From Bacillota bacterium (GTDB lineage: Bacteria > Bacillota > Limnochordia > JAAZLZ01): a DNA stretch of 27,136 nucleotides. The stretch is taken from the NCBI GenBank assembly GCA_012799075.1, contig JAAZLZ010000050.1, positions 1-27,136 of the forward strand, given 5' to 3'. Shown here one piece after another: positions 1 through 7,315 of this stretch (the first letter of the stretch is position 1; each line of letters begins with the position of its first letter). The notes under the pieces were generated by a model, which was given only the letters and a program-made list of their open reading frames with translations, was not told where the DNA came from and made no database searches. A program made the position numbers and the translations under genes.

Positions 1-24
1 AACTCCTTGGAAACGAGGTATTTG

Positions 25-56
25 TCACTAGGCATCATGATTTTCACCCCTAGTGA
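25..56. repeat. Inverted repeat upstream of spmA
   Basis: TCACTAGG at 25-32 and CCTAGTGA at 49-56 are perfect complements separated by 16 nt. The repeat ends 29 nt before the spmA start. No T-run follows it, so it may be an operator or a transcript hairpin rather than a terminator. Its role is unknown. Confidence 0.4.
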
Positions 57-85
57 ATAGGTTTTAGTGCATTGGGGGGATGATC

Positions 86-670
86 ATGCTCAACTTCCTG
101 TGGCTGCTTTTGCTTGCTGGCGGCATCATCACCGCAGCCTTGGAGGGGAGGATTACGGCCGTTACCGAAGGAGCAATAGCCGGATCGGGGCAAGCCGTCA
201 CGGTTGCCATCGGTTTGGTGGGACTCGTTGCTTTATGGTCGGGAATGATGCATATCGCCGATGCCGCAGGACTGACCAAGCTTATCGCCCGGGGGCTTTC
301 ACCCCTGGTCAGTCGGCTGTTCCCATCGGTGCCAAAGCGGGATCCTGCTTTGGGGGCGATTACGTTTAGCATGGCGGCTAATCTCCTTGGAGTCGGCAAT
401 GCCAACACACCATTGGGCATTCGAGCCATGCAGGAGATGCAGCGGCTGAACCAGGAGAAGGAGCGAGCCAGCGATGCCATGTGCACCTTCGTATGCATTA
501 CCGCCTCTAGTCTCACCATCATCCCCACCACCATCATCGCGATGCGGGCCGCGGCAGGTTCCGCTGATCCGGGGGGCATCATCGGACCGGCCATCGGGGC
601 GACCACGGCATCAACCATCACCGCCATCATCGCCGATCGCTTCCTGCGCCGGATGGGAGGGAAAGACTGA
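86..670 (+). CDS. spmA: Spore maturation protein A (SpmA)
   Basis: Membrane protein of 194 residues in the nucleoside-recognition (Gate) domain family. SpmA works with SpmB during spore core dehydration and cortex maturation; the molecular activity is unsettled. The family signature NLLGVGNANTPLGIRAM is present near residue 105, and the chain has hydrophobic segments at the N-terminus (LWLLLLAGGIITAA) and around residues 40-60. The ATG at 86 is preferred over the one at 80 because the GGGGGG at 74-79 lies 6 nt upstream of it and would directly abut the earlier ATG. The stop overlaps the spmB start by one base (TGATG), the usual translationally coupled spmA-spmB arrangement. In Bacillus subtilis this pair is expressed under SigE; no confident SigE promoter was identified here. 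Confidence 0.95.
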   Translation: MLNFLWLLLLAGGIITAALEGRITAVTEGAIAGSGQAVTVAIGLVGLVALWSGMMHIADAAGLTKLIARGLSPLVSRLFPSVPKRDPALGAITFSMAANLLGVGNANTPLGIRAMQEMQRLNQEKERASDAMCTFVCITASSLTIIPTTIIAMRAAAGSADPGGIIGPAIGATTASTITAIIADRFLRRMGGKD

Positions 671-1212
671 TGGAGCACCTGGCAATCCTTCTCCAGATTC
701 TATCCCGCTGGGCCCTGCCCATGGTCTTGTTTCTGATCCCCCTGTACGGTCATTTGAAGGGAGTGCCCGTGTACGAAACCTTCGTCGAGGGAGCAAGGGA
801 AGGCGCGGGGGTGGCCCTGCGCCTCCTGCCCTACTTGGTGGCCATGTTCACCGCCATCGAGATCTTCCGCCAATCGGGCGCCATGGATCACCTGGTAAGC
901 CTCATTGCTCCCATCACCGATTCGTTGGGCATCCCCCGGGAAGTCTTGCCTTTGGCCCTTGTCCGTCCTTTGTCCGGATCGGGATCTTTAGGAGTGCTCA
1001 ATCAGATCCTGAGGCAATATGGACCTGATTCCCTGGCCGGTCGGATGGCTTCTGCCATCATGGCCAGCACTGAAACCACTTTCTATGTCCTAACGGTCTA
1101 CCTAGGGGCCGTTGGGGTGCGCAAGGCCCGCCACTGTCTGACCTGCAGCCTGCTTGCGGATCTGGCGGGTTTTTTGGCAGCTGCCTTCCTGGTGCGGTTA
1201 GTTTTTGGGTGA
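670..1212 (+). CDS. spmB: Spore maturation protein B (SpmB)
   Basis: Membrane protein of 180 residues, partner of SpmA in spore maturation. The family signature is visible in the second half: RPLSGSGSLGVL near residue 100, then the MASTETTFYVLTVYLGAVGV block and the RKARH motif near residue 150. Length fits the family (about 175-180). The ATG at 670 overlaps the last base of the spmA stop, with GGGAGGG at 655-661 as ribosome binding site inside spmA. Its 3' end overlaps the convergent trkH gene by 15 nt, so there is no intergenic terminator between the two operons. Confidence 0.95.
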   Translation: MEHLAILLQILSRWALPMVLFLIPLYGHLKGVPVYETFVEGAREGAGVALRLLPYLVAMFTAIEIFRQSGAMDHLVSLIAPITDSLGIPREVLPLALVRPLSGSGSLGVLNQILRQYGPDSLAGRMASAIMASTETTFYVLTVYLGAVGVRKARHCLTCSLLADLAGFLAAAFLVRLVFG

Positions 1213-2667
1213 GAAAAGGTAATGGATAAGATCCCGGGCATCCCCACATAACTTGATGATGGTCACCAAGACCGCCATGAACTCCAACCTGCCGAGGAGC
1301 ATAGCTAGGATCTGGGCTAGCTTGGGCCCAAGGGGCATGGCCGGTTTTGTCAGGCCCAACGACAAGCCGGCGGTGCCCAAGGCTGAAGAAAACTCAAACA
1401 GGGATTCCCGAAGGGTAAAGCCTGCCCTTAAGAAAACCACCATGCCCAGGACAACTGCCAGGAGATAAATGGCAATGTAGGCCAAGGCCTCATCGATCTG
1501 GTCCTGCCCTAGGGGTTGAGCTTCCCCCCGCCGACGAATCAGACGGCGGCGAACCGCGTGCCGAGGACGCAGCTTCTCTTGTACGCTCCAACCGATGGTA
1601 TGGAAGGCCACACTCACCCGGTACAGCTTGATGGCCCCCGCGGTGGCCCCCGTCCCCGCCCCCAAAATCATTAACAAGCTTAGGACCAAGACCCCCAAAT
1701 CCCCCCAGCGGGCCAGATCCACCGTGGCAAAACCGGTGGTAGTCAAAGAGGAGACCGCTTGGAAAAGGGCCGCGCGAAAGGAGATGCCGTCAGCTCGGGT
1801 CAAAAGCAGGGTGGAGACAATAATCAGGGCCCAGAAAAGCAGGACTTCATGATCCCACAAGGGCCGGAAGCTTCGTCGGGTATACACCGCCAAATGGGTG
1901 GTGAGATTGGTGGTCCCCAGGACCATGAGCAGGATGGTTACCCCTTCCACTGCGGGGCTGTCCCAATGGGCGATGCTTGCCGAACGGGTGGAAAACCCTC
2001 CGGCGGACAAGGCGGCCATGGCGTGGTTGACGCTGTCAAAGGGGGTCATCCCAGCCAGGACGTAAAGAAATGAACCCAGCAAAAGGTAAATGAGGTACAG
2101 GACCATGAAGAGACGGGCGGTGTCGAGAACGCTGGGCACGAGACGATCCGTCCGGGCTTCGGCCTCGTAAAGGCCGCTGGCCCGGGGGCCAATCAAGGCA
2201 GACAGCATCATCACGGCAAAGCCGGCGCTGCCTAGGTATTCCATGATGCTGCGCCAAAGGAGAAAAATCGGGGGGGTGACATCGGGATTTAGCATGGTCA
2301 GCCCTGTCCCGGTAAAGCCGCTGGTAGCTTCAAAGATGCCATCGAGGAGAGTCAACTGGCCCCCTAGACAAAAGGGGAGGCCCCCCAGCAGAATGGCCGC
2401 ACCCCAGCTTAAGGTAACTACAACGGCAGCCTCCCGAAGGGACAGGGAAGGCAGGTTCTCATCGGGGATGAGGAGCCAAAGGGCCCCGCCGACGATGAAG
2501 GTCAGCAGTGCCGGCCAAAGGAAGGTCCAGAGGGGATGGCTTCGACCAGGGAAGAAAAGGAGCACCGCCTGGGGTAGAAGAAGGCACACCCCCACACCCA
2601 GGAGCAGGGCCCCCACATACCGGAGGATGGCCAGATATTCTAAGACCAGGTGACGAAGATAGTTCAT
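1198..2667 (-). CDS. trkH: TrkH/KtrB-type potassium uptake channel subunit
   Basis: Integral membrane protein of 489 residues, the K+-translocating subunit of a Trk/Ktr system. The four pore-loop segments that build the selectivity filter can be recognised: SGFTGTGL (about 116-123), SAGGFSTR (221-228), TTTGFATVD (309-317) and ALGTAGLS (429-436). The filter glycine of each repeat is retained. Hydrophobic helices flank each loop. The start overlaps the stop of the upstream trkA-type gene by 4 nt (ATGA), so the two are translationally coupled. Together with the two RCK proteins encoded just upstream it should form a nucleotide-gated K+ importer in the cytoplasmic membrane. TrkH and KtrB cannot be firmly separated by eye. 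Confidence 0.93.
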   Translation of the reverse strand: MNYLRHLVLEYLAILRYVGALLLGVGVCLLLPQAVLLFFPGRSHPLWTFLWPALLTFIVGGALWLLIPDENLPSLSLREAAVVVTLSWGAAILLGGLPFCLGGQLTLLDGIFEATSGFTGTGLTMLNPDVTPPIFLLWRSIMEYLGSAGFAVMMLSALIGPRASGLYEAEARTDRLVPSVLDTARLFMVLYLIYLLLGSFLYVLAGMTPFDSVNHAMAALSAGGFSTRSASIAHWDSPAVEGVTILLMVLGTTNLTTHLAVYTRRSFRPLWDHEVLLFWALIIVSTLLLTRADGISFRAALFQAVSSLTTTGFATVDLARWGDLGVLVLSLLMILGAGTGATAGAIKLYRVSVAFHTIGWSVQEKLRPRHAVRRRLIRRRGEAQPLGQDQIDEALAYIAIYLLAVVLGMVVFLRAGFTLRESLFEFSSALGTAGLSLGLTKPAMPLGPKLAQILAMLLGRLEFMAVLVTIIKLCGDARDLIHYLFSPKN

Positions 2668-3332
2668 AGGGCGCCAAGGAGCTGTTTCTCAAGCAGCTTC
2701 TTCTGGTCGGTCCGAGTCAGGGCCAAGACTACATCTCCTTCCTGAAGGACTGTATCCCCCCTAGGGAAGACAACTTCATCACCGCGTAGGACCGATACCA
2801 GGATGCAGTCCGGGGGCAGATCTTTGGCTATGTCCCGGATGGGTTTGCCTATGACGGGGGAAGCCTTGCCCAAGACACCTTCGAACAGGGCCAAGAGTCC
2901 CCGGTAGATGGTGAGCAAGGTGATCATCCCTTCCAAGTCCACCTCCTGCTCGATCAAATCGGCGATGACCGCGGTTGCGCTCACCGTCAGCTTCACCCCC
3001 AGGGCCCGGAAGATCTGCTCATTGCGGGGATTGTTCACCCGGGCGATGACCCTTGGCACATCGAAATTGTTTTGTACGAGGAGGGCGGCCACCAAGTTGT
3101 CCTCATCCTTGCCAGTGACAATCACTACCACATCGGCCTTGGCGACCCCCGCATCCTCAAGGATCTTAACGTTGGTGCCGTCCCCCTGGACTACTTCGAT
3201 GCCCAGCTCATTGGCTATCCTTTGGCAGATGGGTTCCCTTTCTTCGATGAGAACCAGGGTGTGTTTGCGCTCCCACAAAGTCTTGAGCAGATAGTAGCCT
3301 ACCTTGCCGCCGCCAATGACCACTATGTACAA
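2664..3332 (-). CDS. trkA: TrkA/KtrA-type RCK regulatory subunit (second copy)
   Basis: Cytoplasmic regulatory protein of 222 residues with an N-terminal Rossmann-type RCK_N domain (GGGKVG at 8-13 and an acidic end of strand 2, LVLIEE, near 30) and a C-terminal RCK_C/TrkA_C domain (about 140-220, ending in DVVLALTRTDQKK). Proteins of this family bind NAD(H) or ATP and gate the TrkH/KtrB channel. The start is a TTG at 3330-3332 with GGGGG a few bases upstream; the preceding trkA copy ends only 4 nt before it. The gene lies between another trkA copy and trkH in one operon. Whether it pairs with the first copy to make a mixed ring is inference. Confidence 0.92.
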   Translation of the reverse strand: MYIVVIGGGKVGYYLLKTLWERKHTLVLIEEREPICQRIANELGIEVVQGDGTNVKILEDAGVAKADVVVIVTGKDEDNLVAALLVQNNFDVPRVIARVNNPRNEQIFRALGVKLTVSATAVIADLIEQEVDLEGMITLLTIYRGLLALFEGVLGKASPVIGKPIRDIAKDLPPDCILVSVLRGDEVVFPRGDTVLQEGDVVLALTRTDQKKLLEKQLLGAL

Positions 3333-3336
3333 GTTG

Positions 3337-3990
3337 CTAACCCCCTTGGGTGTGAAAATGGGAAGTCAGCTTGCGGACGGCATTGGCGGGCAAGGTGATG
3401 ACCAGCTCATCCCCCGGCTGGATAGAATCATCCGCCTTTGCTATCCGAGCCCCGGAAGAGTCAATGATGCCGCTTACCACCCCGCCAAAGGCTTCATTCA
3501 CCTGGCTGACGGTCTGGAATCGCCTGCTCATCAGCTGGGCCCGAACGATCTCAATGTCGCCTTCGTCCAACAGGGGGAAGCGAACCAAGCCTTCCGCCAG
3601 GATGATGCTGCGGATTTCCCGGGTGCTGGAGATGGTGGGGGAGATGACTTCCAGCCCGAATCGTTGGTAAATAGCTTGATTTTCCACTTCATAGAGCCGG
3701 GCCACCACTTTGGGGACGTGGAAGATGTGCCTGGCCACTTGTGCCGCCATGATATTGGTATTATCATCCGCGGCCATCGCAACGAAGGCATTGGCCTTTT
3801 CCGCCCCGGCCCGCCGCTGAACGTCCACATCGATCCCGTTGCCCAGGAGGCGGACGCCATTGAATTCCGGGCCCAAGCGCTCCAAGGCCGCGGGGGATTT
3901 GTCCACCACCACCACGTTAGCGCCTTCCAAGGCCAGCATCTCCGCCAAATGGGACCCCATCCGTCCGCACCCCAAGATGACCACATACAT
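3337..3990 (-). CDS. trkA: TrkA/KtrA-type RCK regulatory subunit (first copy)
   Basis: RCK protein of 217 residues, first gene of the potassium uptake operon. The N-terminus MYVVILGCGRMGSHLAEML holds the GxGxxG nucleotide-binding loop, followed by an acidic residue at the end of strand 2 (VVVVDKSP) and a TrkA_C domain in the last 75 residues (PGDELVITLP). The ATG at 3988-3990 is chosen because GGGGGGG at 3997-4003 is 6 nt upstream; an in-frame ATG at 3994-3996 lies too close to it. Its sequence differs clearly from the next copy, so this is an old duplication rather than a recent repeat. It parallels the two half-domains of E. coli TrkA, here split into two genes. Confidence 0.92.
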   Translation of the reverse strand: MYVVILGCGRMGSHLAEMLALEGANVVVVDKSPAALERLGPEFNGVRLLGNGIDVDVQRRAGAEKANAFVAMAADDNTNIMAAQVARHIFHVPKVVARLYEVENQAIYQRFGLEVISPTISSTREIRSIILAEGLVRFPLLDEGDIEIVRAQLMSRRFQTVSQVNEAFGGVVSGIIDSSGARIAKADDSIQPGDELVITLPANAVRKLTSHFHTQGG

Positions 3991-4062
3991 GCCCATCCCC
4001 CCCTTATTATTCGCCGGTTGCTGCAAACATTATCCTTTGCGAAAAGGGCGCGTATAAATCCC

Positions 4063-4085
4063 CCACCATCAACCTAGAATGGTGG
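4063..4085. repeat. Inverted repeat between trkA and a small divergent ORF
   Basis: CCACCAT (4063-4069) and ATGGTGG (4079-4085) form a perfect 7-bp inverted repeat with a 9-nt spacer. It lies in the divergent intergenic region between trkA and the 48-codon ORF. It could be an operator or a leader hairpin for the plus-strand ORF; no T-run follows. Confidence 0.4.
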
Positions 4086-4111
4086 TAAGAACAAGTGGGG
4101 AGTGGAAGCAA

Positions 4112-4258
4112 ATGTTTGGCAAGAGCAAGGGAGAGCAGGTGCGGTTGATTCAAAGGGCCATTGAGGCCATCCGCAATCGGCCTGATCTGAGCCCCGATGC
4201 AAAAAAAAGAGGGATCGAATCCCTCAGGAAGGCCCTCAACCGGGTCGGAGTGCACTAG
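4112..4258 (+). CDS. Small basic hypothetical protein (48 aa)
   Basis: Open frame of 48 codons from ATG 4112 to TAG 4258. It encodes a short, highly charged, probably helical protein starting MFGKSKGEQVRLIQRAIEAI and ending in KALNRVGVH. Lys and Arg dominate, there is no membrane segment and no Cys. Purine-rich GGGGAGTGGAAG lies just upstream as a possible ribosome binding site. Its stop codon shares the palindrome CTAG with the stop of the convergent DUF2508-like gene, a tight arrangement that favours a real gene. I do not recognise a family, so its function is unknown. Confidence 0.55.
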   Translation: MFGKSKGEQVRLIQRAIEAIRNRPDLSPDAKKRGIESLRKALNRVGVH

Positions 4259-4482
4259 CCCTCGTTCGAAGCTCTTTCACTTAAGATCCGCCGCAATAGC
4301 ACCCGGTATCTTTCCTCCATGGACTTCCAGTGGAGAATCGCCGAATCGACAAACTCGGGCTGCACCTCCCGGAAGATCTGTTCCGCCAGCTGCCATTCCC
4401 GGCAGGCGGTCCGGACTTCATCCTCTAGGGTTCTTTCCCCTGGCGTCGGCTTGATCCGCTTCCAGAACAGCAAGTCCTCCAT
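4255..4482 (-). CDS. DUF2508 (YaaL-like) small protein
   Basis: Protein of 75 residues, rich in charged residues and likely helical. The block EWQLAEQIFREVQPEF followed by MEERYRVLLRRI resembles the YaaL/DUF2508 family of Bacillota, which is found near recR and bofA in Bacillus; its function is unknown. The second in-frame ATG (4480-4482) is chosen because the G-run at 4491-4497 lies about 8 nt upstream of it, while the first ATG at 4486-4488 is only 2 nt away. Neither recR nor bofA is next to it here; thiI lies just upstream in the same direction (62 nt gap). The family call rests on pattern resemblance only. Confidence 0.65.
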   Translation of the reverse strand: MEDLLFWKRIKPTPGERTLEDEVRTACREWQLAEQIFREVQPEFVDSAILHWKSMEERYRVLLRRILSERASNEG

Positions 4483-4550
4483 AGACATCGCCCCCCCACC
4501 CAGCTATGGTATTCTATGTCGCCTTCCCTGGGACTAGAACACCGGAGGGG

Positions 4551-5741
4551 TCAGCCGCCTATTTCAATCACTTCAGTCTTGTCGACGGCTTCTTGGACGA
4601 GTTCAGCGATCGCTAAAGGCTCCTCCGCCTTTTCCACCTGGGAAAGCTGGGGGCGGGTTTGGGGATGCCGGGGTACAAACAAGGTGCAGCAGTCGTCGAA
4701 AGGCAGGATGGAGGTCTCATAGGTGCCGATCAGGCGGGCCTGATCAACTATTTTGTCCTTGTCCATCCCGACCAAGGGCCGCAAAATGGGCAAGGGGGAT
4801 GCCTGGCTGATCACGGAAATGCTCTCAATGGTCTGGCTGGCCACCTGGCCTAAGCTTTCTCCGGTCACCAGGGCCAAGGCCCCTTTAGCAAAGGCAGTCT
4901 GGGCCGCAATCCGCATCATCATCCGCCGCATGATAATCACCCCAAGATCGGCAGGACACTCCCGGTGAATGGCCTTTTGCACCTCGGTGAAATGGCACAG
5001 ATGCAGGGAAATGGAGCCGGCATAGCTGGCCAAGACCCGGCAAAGGTCTAATACCTTTTCCTTGGAGCGTTCACTGGTAAAGGGGGGACTGTGAAAGTGG
5101 AGGGGCATCAACTCAAGCCCCCGCTTCATCATCATCCACCCGGCGACGGGGCTGTCAATGCCCCCGGAAAGGAGCAAAATCCCCCGTCCGCTTGACCCCA
5201 GGGGCAGCCCTCCAGGACCCGGCCAGGTCCTGCTGTACATGTAGGTCCCCTCGGGACGTATCTCAACGGATACCGTTAGCTCCGGGTGCTCTAGATCCAC
5301 ATGGAGATGGGGGTATTCCTTGAGCAAATGGGCGCCGAGCAGTCGGTCCATCTCGATGGAGCTTTGGGGGAAGGACTTATCCGCACGGCGAACATCCACG
5401 CGGAAAGATCCTCCATGGCCATGGGCCAGCTTTAAGGCCCACTCCTTGATTTCATCCAAGTCCCTGCCCACTGTCACAACGGGGCTTAAGGAGACTATAC
5501 CGAAGACTCTCTGCAGCCTGGGCAGAACCTCCCGGGCATCGCCATCCAAAGGGACAAACATGCGTCCGAAGGTCCTGTTTATCTTTCGGGGCGGAAGGCC
5601 CGCCAAGGCCTTCTGCATGTTCCTAACCAGCCGATCTTCAAAGACATGCCGGTTCTTTCCTTTGAGTCCAATTTCCCCATAACGAACCAGGACCTGATCA
5701 TACAAGCCCTCTAGGGGATCATTTGCATATATTAAATCCAT
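4551..5741 (-). CDS. thiI: tRNA sulfurtransferase ThiI
   Basis: Enzyme of 396 residues that adenylates U8 of tRNA and transfers sulfur to make 4-thiouridine; it may also serve thiamine thiazole synthesis. The N-terminus (VRYGEIGLKGKNR, about 19-31) and the THUMP region precede the PP-loop SGGIDS at 192-197. The motif DDCCTLFVPRHPQTRP near the C-terminus is typical of ThiI. There is no C-terminal rhodanese domain, as in other Gram-positive ThiI proteins. The ATG at 5739-5741 is supported by AGGAGG at 5748-5753, 6 nt upstream; that site overlaps the end of the cysteine desulfurase gene. The desulfurase-thiI pairing is classic: the desulfurase supplies persulfide sulfur to ThiI. Confidence 0.95.
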   Translation of the reverse strand: MDLIYANDPLEGLYDQVLVRYGEIGLKGKNRHVFEDRLVRNMQKALAGLPPRKINRTFGRMFVPLDGDAREVLPRLQRVFGIVSLSPVVTVGRDLDEIKEWALKLAHGHGGSFRVDVRRADKSFPQSSIEMDRLLGAHLLKEYPHLHVDLEHPELTVSVEIRPEGTYMYSRTWPGPGGLPLGSSGRGILLLSGGIDSPVAGWMMMKRGLELMPLHFHSPPFTSERSKEKVLDLCRVLASYAGSISLHLCHFTEVQKAIHRECPADLGVIIMRRMMMRIAAQTAFAKGALALVTGESLGQVASQTIESISVISQASPLPILRPLVGMDKDKIVDQARLIGTYETSILPFDDCCTLFVPRHPQTRPQLSQVEKAEEPLAIAELVQEAVDKTEVIEIGG

Positions 5742-5751
5742 AGGTTGCCTC

Positions 5752-6903
5752 CTACCCCATAAATTCTCCGAGCTCAGCTGCAACACCGGCTAAGATCTTG
5801 CCGGCCCTTTGGGCCTCCTCGGGGGAGTTTGTCCGGGAGAAGCTGACCCGGATGGCCCCTGCAATCTCCTCGGGGGAAAGCCCCAGGCTTTCCAGGACGT
5901 GGCTTTGCTTGTGGGCCCGGGAGGAACAAGCAGAGCCGGTGGAAACGTAGACGCCCTTTTCCGCCAGGGCATGGACGAGTACTTCCCCCCGATACCCCGG
6001 GAAAGAAAGATTGAGGATGTAGGGGCTCCCACCATCGGGGCTGTTTAGCCTATAGCTGCTCCCTTCCAGACCTTCGAGGAAAACCCTGCGCAGCTTGGCC
6101 ACCTTAGGGAGGGCTCCTTCCCTTTCCTCTTCAGCGAGGAGGGCTGCCAGGCCAAGTCCCCCGATGCCAACCACGTTTTCCGTTCCTGAACGCAGGCCCC
6201 CCTCCTGACCGCCCCCAAGGAGAAGGGGTGGGATCGCCAGGCCTTCCCGAAGATACAAGGCTCCGGTCCCTTTGGGCCCGTGAATCTTATGGCCGCTGAT
6301 GGAAACAAGATCGATGCCCCACTTGGCAGGCTTTAAGGGCAGCTTGCCAAAGGACTGGACGGCATCCACATGGAAAAAAGGTCTTTGCCTGCCCCCTTGG
6401 GCCACCACCTGGGCCAGCTCGGGCAGGGGATTAATGGAGCCAATTTCATTGTTCACATGAAACAAGGAAACCAGGATGGTCTCGGGCTCTAAGGCTTTGG
6501 CCAGCCTATCCGGAGTGATGCGGCCGTCCCCATCCACTTCCAGATAGGTTGCCCGAAAGCCCCTATCTTCCAGCTCCTTGAACACTTCCAGGATGGAGGG
6601 ATGTTCAATCCGCGAGGTGATGATGTGTCTGCCCCGGTTCCCATAGGCCCGGACCACGCCCTGCAAGGCCATGTTATTGGACTCGGTCCCTCCGCTGGTG
6701 AAAATAATTTCCTTTTCTTTAACGCCCAACACACCCGCCAGGTCCCGCCTGGCCTTGGTCACGACCCGTTCGGCCCGCTGTCCGATGGTATGCAGTGAGG
6801 AGGGATTGCCGTAGTTCTCCTGCAAAAGGGACAGCATGGCCTCGATGACCTGGGGATGGGGCTTGGTGGTCGCGCTGTTATCCAGGTAAATCGCCACGTT
6901 CAA
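5752..6903 (-). CDS. Cysteine desulfurase (NifS/IscS family)
   Basis: PLP enzyme of 383 residues that removes sulfur from cysteine and hands it on as persulfide. Seen motifs: YLDNSATT at the N-terminus, TSGGTESNN, the conserved RIEHPS histidine (about 102), the PLP lysine in SISGHKIHGPKG (about K206) and the catalytic cysteine in STGSACSS (about C326). The short SACSSR loop is typical of NifS-like group I enzymes. The preferred start is TTG 6901-6903 because AGGG lies 6 nt upstream; GTG and TTG alternatives shift the start by only a few residues. Ten bases separate its stop from the thiI start, so it most likely feeds ThiI; a role in Fe-S assembly for NadA or the ferredoxin-type reductase is possible. 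Confidence 0.94.
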   Translation of the reverse strand: MNVAIYLDNSATTKPHPQVIEAMLSLLQENYGNPSSLHTIGQRAERVVTKARRDLAGVLGVKEKEIIFTSGGTESNNMALQGVVRAYGNRGRHIITSRIEHPSILEVFKELEDRGFRATYLEVDGDGRITPDRLAKALEPETILVSLFHVNNEIGSINPLPELAQVVAQGGRQRPFFHVDAVQSFGKLPLKPAKWGIDLVSISGHKIHGPKGTGALYLREGLAIPPLLLGGGQEGGLRSGTENVVGIGGLGLAALLAEEEREGALPKVAKLRRVFLEGLEGSSYRLNSPDGGSPYILNLSFPGYRGEVLVHALAEKGVYVSTGSACSSRAHKQSHVLESLGLSPEEIAGAIRVSFSRTNSPEEAQRAGKILAGVAAELGEFMG

Positions 6904-6962
6904 CACCAACCCTACTGGTTACTTCATCCTTATCTTTCCACAGAGGGGGGGATTTTCCTGCG

Positions 6963-7313
6963 TCACCGGCGGGGGCCGCTCACCAATGCCACCAGGAAGC
7001 CAAAGACCACCGCAGAGGTAACCCCAAGGCCCGTCAGCTCAAAGGCGCCGGTGAAGAGGCCCTCCCAGCCTAAACGCTTTACTTCGGCGATGATCCCTGT
7101 GGCAATGGCATTGCCGAAGCCGCAGACGGGAATCAAGGCTCCGGCCCCGGCAAACTCAAGCAGGGGCTGGTAAAGCCCAAGTCCATTCAGGACAGCCCCG
7201 GTCACCGTGAGGCCCACTAGGATGTAAGCCGGGGGAAGTTTGAAGACATCCATGATCAACTGGGCCAGGGCGCAGATGGCTCCTCCGATGAGGAAGGCCC
7301 AAAGGTAAGTCAT
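6963..7313 (-). CDS. spoVAE: Stage V sporulation protein AE (SpoVAEb type)
   Basis: Small membrane protein of 116 residues with several hydrophobic helices (YLWAFLIGGAICALAQLI at the start and further helices to residue 110). It belongs with SpoVAC and SpoVAD to the machinery that moves Ca-dipicolinate into the forespore and releases it during germination. It shares sequence pattern with SpoVAC (FLxGGxIC, GLGxYxxLxxxAGAGAxxPxxGF), as is usual for these related families. The ATG at 7311-7313 is favoured over 7317-7319 because GGAGG at 7321-7325 sits 7 nt from the former and 1 nt from the latter. It is the last gene of the spoVA operon. Confidence 0.92.
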   Translation of the reverse strand: MTYLWAFLIGGAICALAQLIMDVFKLPPAYILVGLTVTGAVLNGLGLYQPLLEFAGAGALIPVCGFGNAIATGIIAEVKRLGWEGLFTGAFELTGLGVTSAVVFGFLVALVSGPRR

Positions 7314-7315
7314 TT

